A stretch of 64,000 nt of DNA from Ypsolopha sequella (lineage: Eukaryota; Arthropoda; Insecta; Lepidoptera; Ypsolophidae). This document shows, piece after piece, positions 35,665 to 47,570 of the stretch. The stretch is from the NCBI GenBank assembly GCA_934047225.1, contig OW203987.1, forward strand, positions 1,453,501 through 1,517,500, read 5' to 3'. The number at the start of each line of letters is the position of its first letter. Position 1 is the stretch's first letter. A program made the position numbers and the translations under genes. Under the pieces are notes generated by a model. It saw only the letters and a list, made by a program, of their open reading frames with translations. It did not search any database and was not told where the DNA came from.

Positions 35665-36574
35665 ACGCATGGTAGATAACAGTCGATACAAAAATTCAGA
35701 TTCGGATTGAGCAAAACTTTTTTATAATAATAATTTAAAAAAATCTAACCCCAAAACTGTTGGTTGGTCACCACAAAAAAAAGTTTTTTTTTTCTTTGCA
35801 GGTTAAATATTTCTGACGGCACATTAGTAAATCTAAAGAGGAAAGTAGATGTTGTGTTATTATTTATTTAATTTTAAAAATGTTTGCTACAAAAAATCCC
35901 TCCGGAGCGATCGGTCTACTAACCCAATCGGTCTATTTTCGGTATTGGTATATTTTACCAAATGGTACCTGCTTTATAACAGCCATCTTATAGCAACTTT
36001 ACGAGAAATAAGTAGATAATTATTATCATAATTGTAAACTACACTTGAGAAAATATTATTTAAAATAAGGTTATTACTCTTTAAATTAATTCCTAACTAT
36101 TGTAAAATTACAAAATATGTTCATAATAATGATCCGTAGCCGATCATATTTTTCAGCCATTTTGTATAAGATACTGTTAATAAAACATGCTTGTCTTATT
36201 TATTTACATGTTTAAATTTGTGCTACATGTTATAAGTTGCAGTCCACTCTTGCTAGACCCACTTTCCACCGACAATCATTACGTCCGAAAAATGATGCAT
36301 GCGTGAGCCCTATCACCGTACTTCGGACACAGATGTACTAACAGCTTGAATGACGTGCCTTCCTCAGCACGCTGAACGAATATAAATTAATGGCACCACG
36401 GGAATTGAACCTACTACCTCTGGGTTACTCGGTCACGGAGGTGGTTATATATTTAAGTTATTAAAAATTACTGTACATTTAGAATATGTATAAGTTAACA
36501 AAACTGTATTGTATGTATATTATATTGTATGTATGTATGTAAGATACAGACTGACATCAATAGGTAAAGATTTT
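35665..36574. other. No gene seen; one SINE-like B box
   Basis: AT-rich. On the minus strand at 36411-36401 GGTTCAATTCC resembles a polymerase III B box, probably a SINE remnant. Confidence 0.45.
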
Positions 36575-36965
36575 TTCAATGCATGTACTCGTAAAGGCTC
36601 ACTTTTTATGCATCAAAACCGAACAGAAAGTCGATTATTTTGCCCTAGGGCTTTATTATTATTATTTTTTTTTATTTGTTTGCAATGGTTGGCTAACCTG
36701 CAGCCTTTCCTGTGTACCATAGATGTTATACTTTTTTTTCCACTGTTTAATGGCTCTGGATACAATCGTTTTGAGCCAATCATAATTTAAAGTTCACAAG
36801 ATTATATTTGTTTTCATTTCCTCACACTATGCATTGAAAAATGTAGTATGATACACGGGCGTAAAAGCAATAAATTACTCGGTTACGTTTAAAACACTCG
36901 CTACGCTCGTGTTTTAAATCGTCCTCGTAATTTATTCCTTTTGGCCCTTGTAGCATAAACTACTA
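36575..36965. repeat. 390-bp dispersed element, copy 3
   Basis: TTCAATGCATGTACTCG to TAGCATAAACTACTAT, with the full 3' hairpin as in 31901-32289. Visibly very similar over its whole length. Confidence 0.85.
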
Positions 36966-36992
36966 TAAAAGCTAAAATTAATTATTTATAAA

Positions 36993-37046
36993 AAAATAGA
37001 ATGTGTTTCCTTACTAGCAAGATAGAAAGGAAACACATTCTATTTT
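36993..37046. repeat. Perfect hairpin, 20-bp arms, 14-nt loop
   Basis: AAAATAGAATGTGTTTCCTT (36993-37012) pairs perfectly with 37027-37046. It sits 28 bp after the 390-bp element. An AT microsatellite follows at 37140-37195. Confidence 0.85.
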
Positions 37047-37292
37047 ACAAAGTCAAAAAGACATACAAAAACTTATAGATGTTTAAAACATAAATTAGTA
37101 TGAAAAATTAAAATATCTGTTCCGACTTACTATATGTAATACTACCTATATATATACAATCACTATATATATGTATATATATATATATATATATAAATAG
37201 GTATAATCACTATAGTTTATCAATAGTCAAATTACAACAATTCTTCTGGCATTATGCAACAATGAAACAGAAACTGTTGACGCCGGTGGCGT

Positions 37293-37392
37293 GCTAGTAC
37301 ACGAGAGCGAGGTGGCCTCGTCCGGGCACCGAACCCGGGCAACTGGGTCAATGCGACCGCACGCGACGACTGTACCATCGGGTCGGCGACAA
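37293..37392 (-). repeat. tRNA-derived SINE
   Basis: Minus strand: GACCCGATGGTACAGTCG resembles an A-box region, and GGGTTCGGTGCCCGG a B-box arm, spaced as in tRNAs. GC-rich against its surroundings. Not foldable as a full tRNA by eye. Confidence 0.5.
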
Positions 37393-37849
37393 CAAGCGGG
37401 CGGTTTATTAGTTAATGTAGTTTATATCATAGATATCATTGTATTGGTGAAAAGTATTCGTCTTTAGGATTACTTAGCTGTAATTTAATTTAATTACACA
37501 TAATATATATGAATCAGTTAAAACAAACAGATTATTAAAGCATTGTAGAGGTACCTAGACTCAATTTAAATTTACTAGTACATTATGATTTTTAACTTTT
37601 AATATTTATTTAAATTTTTGTTTATTTATTAGTATTAAAACAATAAAAAAAATATATTTCGGCCCTCGGCATGGGGCCGTCATCAGTCGAAGGCCATAAT
37701 AATTAGTTCACGTGTTTGAACGCTCATCCCTATCTTGTTAATTATTAATTTAAGGTTTAATTCTAATTACTGTACTTTAGTTGAAATAATTTTCAGATAC
37801 AACTAAAAGGTTCTTGTTTTTCAACATTTAACAAATTTTTTTATTGGGA

Positions 37850-37965
37850 CAGATGGGAACGTGATGTGTTCATGGTTAGAACAAACGTAATCATCGTTAG
37901 GACAACGGTGTTCATCGTTAGAACAAGTGTGTTCATCGTTAGAGCATTCATCGTTAGAACTAGTT
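37850..37965. repeat. Degenerate short tandem repeat
   Basis: TCATCGTTAGAACAA-like words recur about five times with variable spacing. Confidence 0.6.
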
Positions 37966-37998
37966 TATAACAAATATATAAATTGTATCTAATTCATA

Positions 37999-38171
37999 AC
38001 TAGCGACCCGCCCCAGCTTCACACGGGCATGTATTATACATATAAACCTTCCTCTTGAATAATTCTATCTATTAAAAAAAAACGCATCAAAATCCGATGC
38101 GTAATTTTAAAAGCATACATAGAGACAGACAGACAGCGGAAAGCGACTTTGTTTTATACTATGTAGTGATT
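37999..38171 (-). mobile_element. Helitron-like 3' end, inverted, copy 1
   Basis: Read on the minus strand it ends CGGGTCGCTAG|T after a GC-rich hairpin-forming word. The same 173-bp stretch (ACTAGCGACCCGCCCC, TCTATCTATTAAAAAAA, GACTTTGTTTTATACTATG) recurs at 42878-43050. Helitron assignment rests on the CTAG|T end and family memory. Confidence 0.5.
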
Positions 38172-38759
38172 CTGAGGTATTCTTATACCACAACGACATT
38201 ATGAAACCGAAAAATCGTGTTGCTTAGTTTGCAGCTCAAGCACCCTGACTCATTAGTTGATTACATTAGACGATATTGTAAAATATATGAGCAACCTGGT
38301 TGTTGTACAGACGGGTATAAATGTATATCGTACATAAGTAATATGGTACGTACAGTAGATAATGTTATATTCACAGAGTAGCTATTAACAGTGGGTACAT
38401 ACATATATGTCGCTACCATGGCAACCAGGAAAGTGTTGGTCTACTTATGATTCCTGGAATAATATAGGTGTTATTCTCGAACGAAAACTATAAATTAATT
38501 TTAGTTGAAAATATCTAAATTATACATGGAGTTTTCTGTAATTTTGTCTATACAAATGTATCAAATGTCCTCCTGTTTTTCTGTCTCTTCGCAGCTTACC
38601 CCAAAAATATGACTTTCGATTAGGCTGAGATGTAATCAGGCGGCAATAGAAGCTCAGTGCAGCGACCTTCACGCCGTGCCAACACTGCCATTTTGTGTTG
38701 TGCTTTATTAACTGCATCCCTAATACTAAACGGATTTAGGTTTCCGGTTTAGAAATAAT

Positions 38760-38919
38760 GGTATCGATTCGGCATAACACGACTTAACTTATATGACAAG
38801 ACTAACCTTATTTTAAGCGTCCTGTCTTTTTTTTCTTTATCGAAAAGACAAGGATAAAACGCTTAAATTAAGTTTAGTCCTGTCAAATAAGTTAAGATGT
38901 GCTACACCGAATCGGTACC
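38760..38919. mobile_element. MITE, GGTAYCGATTCGG family, copy 2 (160 bp)
   Basis: Near-identical to 11301-11461: GGTATCGATTCGGCATAACA at the left, CACCGAATCGGTACC at the right, central TTTATCGAAAAGACAAGG. Confidence 0.85.
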
Positions 38920-40586
38920 AGTGTACTCTTTCTTTGGAACAAATTAGGCTCCAACTGACGATTTAAATATTTTTAAAGTCAGATCTCATCGAATGTCCTC
39001 CTCATTTTCTATACCACCAGTAGTCAGTTATCATTTATCATTTATCATTTCGACAATGCAACTAAACAATAGTTTTCAATTTAGATGGTATGGTCCGCCA
39101 GTAACATTCTCGTATCGCACGGTAACTACGTGAGGAGTGGTCGGATCGTGTGTCGGATATATCAGCTGACCCAGTTCGGTGCATCGCGTGCCCTTGGCGA
39201 CGACCTGCACACTGCAGTGATTGTTGCACCAACTAGTTGTCCCACTGAACAGGGCGATTTGACGCTTGTCGTCTTCCAATAAGAGTGGTGAGTGAGACTG
39301 GGAGAGTGGTGAGTACACGTAAGTATAACATCCTAGCTGAGGGTAATAGAATGCTTTGTAGGTCACGTGATTTGACACGGTTTTGTACAAAAATATGGAG
39401 AACGCTTTAATCACAAATTTTAGGTATTTTGATGGCTATAATATAGATTTTGGATATTATTATGGCTATATATTTTGTGCGACATATTTCGAGTCGATCC
39501 TTTTATCGGGGTCGCCATAGTTAGCTAGAAAGACGACAAAGATAACCCTTTAAAAATGTTTTTGTCTCCTTATTTAAATTATACTTATTGTCGATAAAGT
39601 GATTTTTTTTAGTCACTATGAACCAGATTCTGAAGGCTTAACTATAAAACTTTAATCTTCCCAACGTAGTTTAGCTTCTATTCCTAACACTTAAGGATTT
39701 TTCTGCAATAAAGAAAATTTAGGTTTGACAGGACTTTAACAAAATTGAAGGCTTCAGAATCTGCATTAATATTTACATAATAATTCTTAATTCCACAAGG
39801 TATCGCCTAGCCTTTTTTTTTTGTAAAAATATACCTTAAAATAAAGAAACATTTTGTTTTCATAAAAAGATTCATTCAATTATTGTAATTTTCAATACCA
39901 TTTTTCACTATTCATACGGCATATACATATTGTACCCAAACCGGACCGGTAATCTGTATGTATGTCAGTCTATTAGTTATAAATAATTTAAGAGAAATAA
40001 ATTATATTATATTGACTGTTATTAAATTATGTTGATACCTCAGTAAAAATGAAACATGATGAGAAAATCATTGTGAGGCACAGAGTCACTTACAACATCT
40101 CGTATAGTACGTAACTACGGTTGTAATAAACTATTAGTAGACCAACATTTGAAAATATGTACACTTCAATAATTAAAAGCCTCTCATTATACCGTTAAAC
40201 TAAATAAGAAACAAGAAACTATTACTGTCATCGAGTCAAGAACATTTCGCGTTTATGTCATACTCGGTACGTCCGATTGCTCTCGGCCCTGCGCCGGCGC
40301 AGGTACTCGAGAACGGAATTTATTCGGTGGTGATAAGGCCTTAGACGGATGCATAGATCAGTTGGTGTGGAAGTAGGGCGCGAACCTTGGGTTTGGTATT
40401 AGCATCGGTCGTCCCCGCTCGGTCGGTGCTCTCGTGGCCTTAGGACGCCCCCCCCCGCACGTCTCACACTTCACTTCCCCCCAACCCGTCTTCACCACCT
40501 CGCACTCCTTATAAGGATGTTATGTATGTTATGGTAGGTTAGTTGGAGTTTCTAGGTTTACACAATTAATTGGTGTCTTAGCTACT
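38920..40586. other. No supported gene
   Basis: A 112-codon minus-strand frame (39076-39414) and a 65-codon plus-strand frame overlap it; neither shows a motif I can name. 40270-40460 is GC-rich with a C tract (40448-40456) and a tRNA-like GATCAGTTGGTGTGG word. Otherwise AT-rich. Confidence 0.4.
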
Positions 40587-40670
40587 CTGTTAACTACGAG
40601 TATACAACTACAGTATGTCAATATTCTGTTAACTACGAGTATACAACTACAGTATGTCAATATTCTGTTA
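40587..40670. repeat. 39-bp direct repeat, 2.1 copies
   Basis: CTGTTAACTACGAGTATACA followed by ACTACAGTATGTCAATATT, two identical copies then a CTGTTAAC start. Confidence 0.9.
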
Positions 40671-41312
40671 ACTTTCAAGATTGGGGAACTTCTGTAAATA
40701 TCATTCCAAGAATTTGTAAGCGGTTCTCTTACAATTGCCAATTAGTTTGTTGTTCCGTGAATAACATAATTTATTTAACGACTAAAATATAGCACGATTC
40801 AAAACGACAAGTGTCTACTCTCTCTTTATTTACAGATTGCGATAATCAGTTTACTATGACTTAAACAGATTTAGATTAAATTTTCGGTATACTTAATATT
40901 AGTATACTTGTCACAGCTGAACGGTGAAGGAAACTCCTGACAGGTAAACCTAATACGTGCTCTAAAAACGTGGTCATGGACGTAAAAGGCAGGGGGTTAG
41001 CGGTTTTAACCCCCTTTTCTTAGATATGATATTAAGTAGCAAAGTAAGTAACATTTATCGTATCGAACTTCTTAACCCTTCAACTTTTTTATGAAGTTGT
41101 GTGATGGTGGCTTCCTCTAAATTCTAAAAACACATGAAAGCATATGAAAGCTATAACTGTATGCATATGAGTGGTAAATTTTTGTTGTAATACTGGGGAT
41201 ATAGTCCCAGCAAGAGAAGATCTATCATAATACAATAATCCCACTGTAGAAATAATCGAATAATCTTCCAATATGAAAAATGGTTGAAGACGTTTTGACG
41301 TATCAGCATGGA

Positions 41313-42077
41313 CATATCAGTCAACCACTCCGCACACCGCTGGCACACCCTCTCGAACATATCAGTCAACCACTCCGCACACCACTGGCACACCCTCTCG
41401 AACATATCAGTCAACCACTCCGCACACTGCCGGCACACCCTCTCGAACATATCAGTCAACCACTCCGCACACCACTGGCACACCCTCTCGAACATATCAG
41501 TCAACCACTCCGCACACCGCTGGCACACCCTCTCGAACATATCAGTCAACTACTCCGCACACCGCTGGCACACCCTCTCGAACATATCAGTCAACCACTC
41601 CGCACACCGCTGGCACACCCTCTCGAACATATCAGTCAACCATTTCGCACACCGCTGGCACACCCTCTCGAACATATCAGTCAACCACTCCGCACACCGC
41701 TGGCACACCCTCTCGAACATATCAGTCAACCACTCCGCACACCGCTGGCACACCCTCTCGAACATATCAGTCCACCACTCCGCACACCGCTAGCACACCC
41801 TCTCGAACATATCAGTCAACTACTCCGCACACCGCTGGCTCACCCTCTCGAACATATCAGTCAACCACTCCGCACACCGCTGGCACACCCTCTCGAACAT
41901 ATCAGTCAACCATTTCGCACACCGCTGGCACACCCTCTCGAACATATCAGTCAACCACTCCGCACACCGCTGGCTCACCCTCTCGAACATATCAGTCAAC
42001 CACTCCGCACACCGCTGGCACACCCTCTCGAACATATCAGTCAACCATTTCGCACACCGCTGGCACACCCTCTCGAG
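41313..42077. repeat. 45-bp minisatellite, 17 copies
   Basis: The unit includes CATATCAGTCAACCACTCCG and CACACCGCTGGCACACCCTC. Substitutions such as CATTTCG for CACTCCG, TACTCCG and GGCTCAC mark versions. The period is a multiple of three, so open frames exist on both strands (268 codons plus; shorter minus). These are repeat artefacts: no conserved start context or flanking coding sequence is seen. Confidence 0.95.
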
Positions 42078-42877
42078 GATTCCTAATAACAGAAGCGTTT
42101 ATGTAAAAGAATATTATTTATTTACACGTATCAGGGGCTTGCTATGACCGTTATAGCTGACAGAAATCTTAGCTTATACTTTATACTATTTGTGATCAAA
42201 TGAAGCTGAGTAAAAAGTGTCCGAGTGCAGATCATCTATTGCAAAAGGCTTGTATAAATCGTGCTAAACTATTAGTTCGCTCTAAACACGGAAAACGCAC
42301 AAAAAGAGCGGACTAAAAGTTTGGCGCGATCTATACCTAATATGTTTGAGTTCGTAGGTTTTATACATAGAGGGTAATAATAAGTAGAATCGCGATAATA
42401 TACTTATAAGTGGCGAGTAAAAATACAGCTTCTATGCGATACACAAAACGAGAAAAAAAAAACTTTGAATCACTATGACTGTAGTTTCAGGACAACATGA
42501 AATAACCGGTTTCGGTTGTGAAAAAAGAAACGGGCAGACAGACACGATCTGATCAAAAGCTTCCCACATATAATACGTACACTTTATAGGGTAACAGCTG
42601 AGAAGACGCGTTTTCGGTCGCCTGGGGTCTAAAGTGCTCTCAAAAGTATCTCAGGTCAGGTCGAGATGAGAGAACGTACTACTCGGGCCTCAAGGTTCCG
42701 CGCCGTTCGTTGCGCAAGCGCAGGTTTACAGACAGACCGACGGACAACACTGTTCTAGAAAGATTCAGCCGCGTGCAATTGTCATGTAACATATCCTTAG
42801 TAAGATATCTTCTTAAATACTAGGTACAAAGCTAAAAAAACGATAAATATTGGGGTTCTTAAACAATATATGGAAAA
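42078..42877. other. No gene seen
   Basis: AT-rich with a GC patch at 42640-42760; nothing recognised. Confidence 0.5.
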
Positions 42878-43050
42878 CTAGCGACCCGCCCCGGCTTTAC
42901 ACGGGCATGTATTATACATATACACCTTCCTCTTAAATCACTCTATCTATTAAAAAAAACGCATCAAAATCCGTTGCGTAGTTTTAAAGATCTAAGCATA
43001 CATAGGGGCAGACAGCGGGAAGCGACTTTGTTTTATACTATGTAGTGATT
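42878..43050 (-). mobile_element. Helitron-like 3' end, inverted, copy 2
   Basis: Second copy of the 173-bp stretch at 37999-38171, with CCCCGGCTTTACACGGGC giving the GC hairpin word. Differs by a few substitutions and a short indel. Confidence 0.5.
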
Positions 43051-43204
43051 TATAATAAATAATAATATAACAACAACACGACGACGTCACGACGTTTATC
43101 CGCGAGGGTGTATCAGAGGTATTTCCGAGTGTAGACCGTCACTGGATTTATTGATGATTTGTACGTCCCAACGAGGTATCGTTGAGCCTTACCACCGTTC
43201 GTTG

Positions 43205-43290
43205 GAAACAAATACGAGTAACAAGCTATGCACATAAAGGATTCGAACCTGGGTCTCAAGAGATCGTCATCATACCGATTACAAGCGCTC
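43205..43290 (-). repeat. tRNA-derived SINE fragment
   Basis: Minus-strand GGTTCGAATCC (43249-43239) is a perfect B box, with upstream TGTAATCGGTATGATGACG as a possible A-box arm. Confidence 0.5.
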
Positions 43291-43586
43291 AGAGTGGTAC
43301 AGTGCGCTAGAGTGTTTGGGGTGAAATATTAGTCAGTCGAATGATAATGATTCATCAACAAAATCAAGCGATGAAGAAATTAAGAGGGTTCATGAAATAA
43401 TGTCAGGTGTTCTAAGTGTCGGTATCAACTGACAGGTCAGGCTCCGTGCAAGTGGGACAGGATGCGAGCACGTGCGCGCGCGCCGCCACTAATGTGTGTG
43501 CGTGTCTTACGTAATGTGAGGGTGCGGGTGTGTGATGCAGATCAGGGTACTTTAGAATAAATATCCCATTCTATCCTGTATTCCCA

Positions 43587-44218
43587 TCCTACTAATATTA
43601 TAAATGCGAAAGTTCGAGTGGATATTATATGAATGAATGGATCGATGTTTGTTACTCCTTCACGCCATAACTACTGAACCGATTATGGAATTTATAGGAC
43701 ATTAGTCTACTTTTATCCCATAAATCAGTTCCCACGGGAACAAGAAATAGTGTCGTTCAGAGACGTGGCTCGAACTTCAGCCTTGCCAAATATACTATAC
43801 TAGGATTAAATCAGTTATCAAAGACCGCCAATACATTAGCAGAGGATTAATTCAGAGAACAAAAAATAGTGGTAATCAGAAAAGCGAGTTGGCATTCGGC
43901 GTCGCCAAAGATACTTTACAGGGGGATCAAATTTGAGATGATGAGAATCCAATCTCTTGAACAACTAATCCTATTTTGAAAATTCTTTGCCTATGCTAAT
44001 GGTTAGACTTTTGACTTGGACATAATCAATAATTACATTCGCGCGGGTAATTTCTAGATCTACTAAATTGAAGTTAAAAATTCTTTCACTGTTGTAATGA
44101 TTATACTCTTCAGTTGGACAAAGGCATAGTATGTTCCCTGGGGAAGGACAGTTCCCTAGGGACCTATTATTTGACTATTATTAAACTCGTGTGGGTGAAA
44201 CCGCAGACAAAATGCTAG
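43587..44218 (+). mobile_element. Non-autonomous Helitron (Lep1-like), 632 bp
   Basis: Starts TCCTACTAATATTATAAATG, the classic 5' end of lepidopteran Helitrons, directly after an A; ends GAAACCGCAGACAAAATGCTAG directly before a T. Helitrons insert between A and T without target duplication, which is what is seen. The interior has GTTTGTTACTCCTTCACGCC and AACTACTGAACCGATTATGG, also typical. No helicase/Rep coding sequence, so it depends on another copy. Confidence 0.85.
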
Positions 44219-46930
44219 TGTAGAATAAATTGCAATTGTAATTTAACGGTATTTTTATGGTTACGAAACTTAGCAACAAATCTATAAGTTCACAGGAAAT
44301 ATAAGTACAACTGTAAACGACATGAAAGTAGCGGCCCAAGGTCCCGACCAGCTCTTATATTCTCTTTGTATGTCCTCTCATATTAAATAGGTAGGTAATT
44401 TACGCTTTATCTGATGTAAAATATTACCAGCTACTATGTATAGCAACTGCAATCTGGGACAGGATATGAGCGAGTCTAGGTGTGCACGCGGTGCTAAAGT
44501 GCAATACATGGTACGTCGTGTACCGTAGTTATATACGTTGTTGTCAATTACATACGAGTATGTATTTTGTGGAACACCTTCGTTAGGTAAGTTACGTAAT
44601 TGGCTGACAAATCTAGCTTTAGTTGGGCTACAAAACATGCTCATGGCTTATTAAACTTGTTTAGCAGAGAATCCTGGACATAGCAAGTTGGCTATCACAT
44701 TGACAGAACTGATATAAAATCTGGGTGAAAATGGACAGGTATCCGATCAAACTGAACAAGTTTCTCGAAGAAACATACCTTCAGAAAAGAAAAAAAAACT
44801 TTTTCCTAACTAATTTTGCTGTGAAACTGTGAATTTTGTGTGCAATATTTTTTTGATTCCGCGACTATATTTCTTTTATAATGTTGCTCATTATCATTAT
44901 GTATTTTCTTGTCCATTCACACTCGGTACACAACATCTTTCTCTGAGATTTAGGTAATTTCCAGGAATAAATGTGTATTTTTAGTGGAGTGGTGTCGGTA
45001 TGATAGTGCAGTAGATGCGCTTGTCACTCGATGTGTGTCAGGGCTCTGCGGAAAATACGTGTGCCGGCGCAGTGCAGCGGTGGGTTTCTCGTATCGAGCT
45101 ACTGCGACTGTGCAACGCAATTGATTTTCATAAAAATCTTCATGTAGGAGACGAGGTCTTTAGAAATAGTGAAAATATATTTTCAAAATTATTATTAGAA
45201 ATCAAGACTTATAATGAGATAATTAGTTAGTAAGGGGATCATTCTTGCGCTTCTCAACGAAATAGACGAAACAACACGCGCGTTTACATTACTTGCTTGA
45301 AGTAATAAAAATATCGCCGATATCGATATATCGACTAACCCAAAGTATCGCCAATATATCGGTATCGAAATCGGTATCGGATGCATCCCTTTTGATAACC
45401 TTCCTATATACTATAGCTGTCATTTAACCCGTTCAGTTATTGATGACTAACAATGGTTATGAAGCGGGATCGCGCCTTGTGGATAAATTTGAGTTGTATG
45501 CAATAAATTTGAGTTGTATCCAATAAATTTAAAATAGAAGGCCGTAAAAGCGTGTTTGATATATTTTAGCTTGTTTTAAAAGTTGAGTGCTGAGGTTTCA
45601 TACAAAAATATTTTGTTTACGAATATGTACTTACGTGATTTGTTGATACCTTAATATCTTCAATCAACTTACCTGAAACAAAAATAAAAAGTTTGTGAAA
45701 TATTACATATTAGTAAATTTTTCCCCTGATTAATAATTATTACACTTAGTTTTGCAAAACATTACAATACTAAAAAATATAACAACTTAAAAAAACAAAT
45801 AGTGCTCACGTATGTTGTTTAAAATAATTGCTCTAATTAGGAAAAAACAAATATTTCATATTCATAATTCATATTTATGCAGGAGACCTACAAAAAATCA
45901 AGATAAATTAGAATCTGTTACGGAAACCACTAAATGGCACGATATTTAACACCTACTAGAACTCACATAAATCAATAATATTCATAACTGCTATTCTTTA
46001 GGAATTTTTGAAAAATTCTCAAAATTCGTTAGCATAAAATTCAAAGTGCATGTCTGGAACGCCTCCACCGCCCCTGACCTTAAGGTTGCGGGGGGAGAGA
46101 CTAATAGAAACTGTTAATTTTAGTTGAACTGTGACACACAACCAACAAAAAACAAGGGTGCGCTTGCGCACAGGTCGTAGCTACCGGGACGTGGGAAGTG
46201 ACACTATGGATGAGGCGTGACGGTTTTACAGTCAAATTAAATTGAAACTCGCATTTTACAGTTTACACGTCTCGGGAACACCTCTGACACCCCTCGGGGA
46301 TTCATGTCATGGCAATAAAATGTTAAATTAAAACTTAAAAGAAACAATTCTTTCTTCAGTCTCTTACAACGTATAGGTAAATATTACAAAACTGTAAAAC
46401 TGTAATTTAAATGTGTTATAAGTATTTAAAATAGTTTACTGGTAGTACCCCATAAACACAACAAATTAAATTGTTTCAATGATCGAGCTGTTTAAATGTA
46501 TAACTGCAGCACGTACTACTGTACACAGACACAGATGACATGGCGCCTACGAAGTTAACAAAAAAGTATATCTCGCAAAAACAACCAACAGATTTATTAA
46601 ATCACGTGAAAAATTGACACATGTGAGAAATATATGCCACCACATTTGAAATGTGAACACAAGCTATTTGATAATTGATTTGAAATTTAAATTTAAATTT
46701 ATTATAAAACATACATGGGCAAATAAAAGATATATAAAAAAGACAATATTTCGCCTCTTCCTTCAATTGATGACGCCTCACAGAACCGAAATATAATATG
46801 TGTAGGATTAAACAATTATGTTTGTGTCCCTGTACACTGAAACAAAATAAAACTTAAATAACATTGATAACCTACCTATAAAATAAAACTTATGAAACCC
46901 TCATAAAACCTATGATAAAAAAAACTAAAT
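44219..46930. other. No gene seen; minor repeats
   Basis: 45117-45162 (TGATTTTCATAAAAAT, TTCATGTAGGAGACGAGGT) recurs inverted at about 55980-56025. 45310-45385 has TATCG-rich words (CCGATATCGATATATCG). Otherwise AT-rich. Confidence 0.5.
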
Positions 46931-46959
46931 TAAAAAAAAAATCTATTTATATCACCACT

Positions 46960-47570
46960 GTCATGTGGAAGGGTACCTAGGAAGCTGGCAGCGTTTCCTC
47001 TTTGACTAATTCTCTGGCCAAGAGCGTCGATCAGCCGTGCAGATAACTCTTTAAAAAAGAGCTTAGCATCTGGACCCCACGGCCCGAGGGTCCCGACCCC
47101 AAAAGGCGCAAATGTGCAGTCTGATCTAAGGGCTGCATCTTGCGCTTCCTATTTCCATCGGCCGCTACCGCAGCCCTGACGGCAGTCACTCCGATGTGGG
47201 ACTGTGCTAGTGTGTCGACCCACATTGCGTACCACGTCAAGGCTCTGTCATTCTTCCATGGGATTAATGTCATCCCATCGGCCCTCCTGCCATCTTCAAG
47301 CATTATGCCTTTTGCCTCTTGAATAGCTGGCACGTTGAAGGTGGCAAGAGGCTGCCGGATGACATCATTTATACTGGCGTGGCGCGGCAAGCGGCGAGCA
47401 CTACGCTGGCGTGAAAGGCCGTAGTGGCCGAGTCTAGTGCCACACTGGCAGCGTTGTGGCTCATTCGTCCAATCTGAGGCTGACAGCTAGGGAGAAATAT
47501 ACCCTGTCCAGCTGCGTGCCAATGTTAATAGACGGTATAGCGTGCAGCCAGAACCCGGTCTCTCTCTGAC
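46960..47570 (-). pseudogene. Retrotransposon endonuclease-like cassette relic
   Basis: Minus-strand pieces in three frames line up with a conserved cassette found in many animal retroelement proteins. In order: YFSLAVSLRLDE, then C-CG with GHYGLS, RHASINDVIRQPLATFNVP, DGRRADGMTLIPWKNDRAL, VDTLAQSH, and after a frameshift near 47095 LGPWGPDAKLFF, LSARLIDALGQRIS and QRGNAASFLGTL. The C-CG...H...S, RH...ND, R-DGMT and D-T spacing recalls the zinc-knuckle plus restriction-like endonuclease of early-branching non-LTR elements; that functional reading is inference. Frameshifts and missing residues before GQRIS show it is dead. Codon and base composition are richer in GC than the surroundings. Confidence 0.6.

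Noticed and set aside
39076..39414. 112-codon minus-strand frame as a gene or viral relic
   Set aside because: No motif recognised, no splice or promoter signals, and overlapped by an open frame on the other strand.
41280..42086. 268-codon plus-strand open frame with 15-residue repeats
   Set aside because: Translation of the 45-bp minisatellite; the opposite strand is open too and no flanking exon signals were seen.
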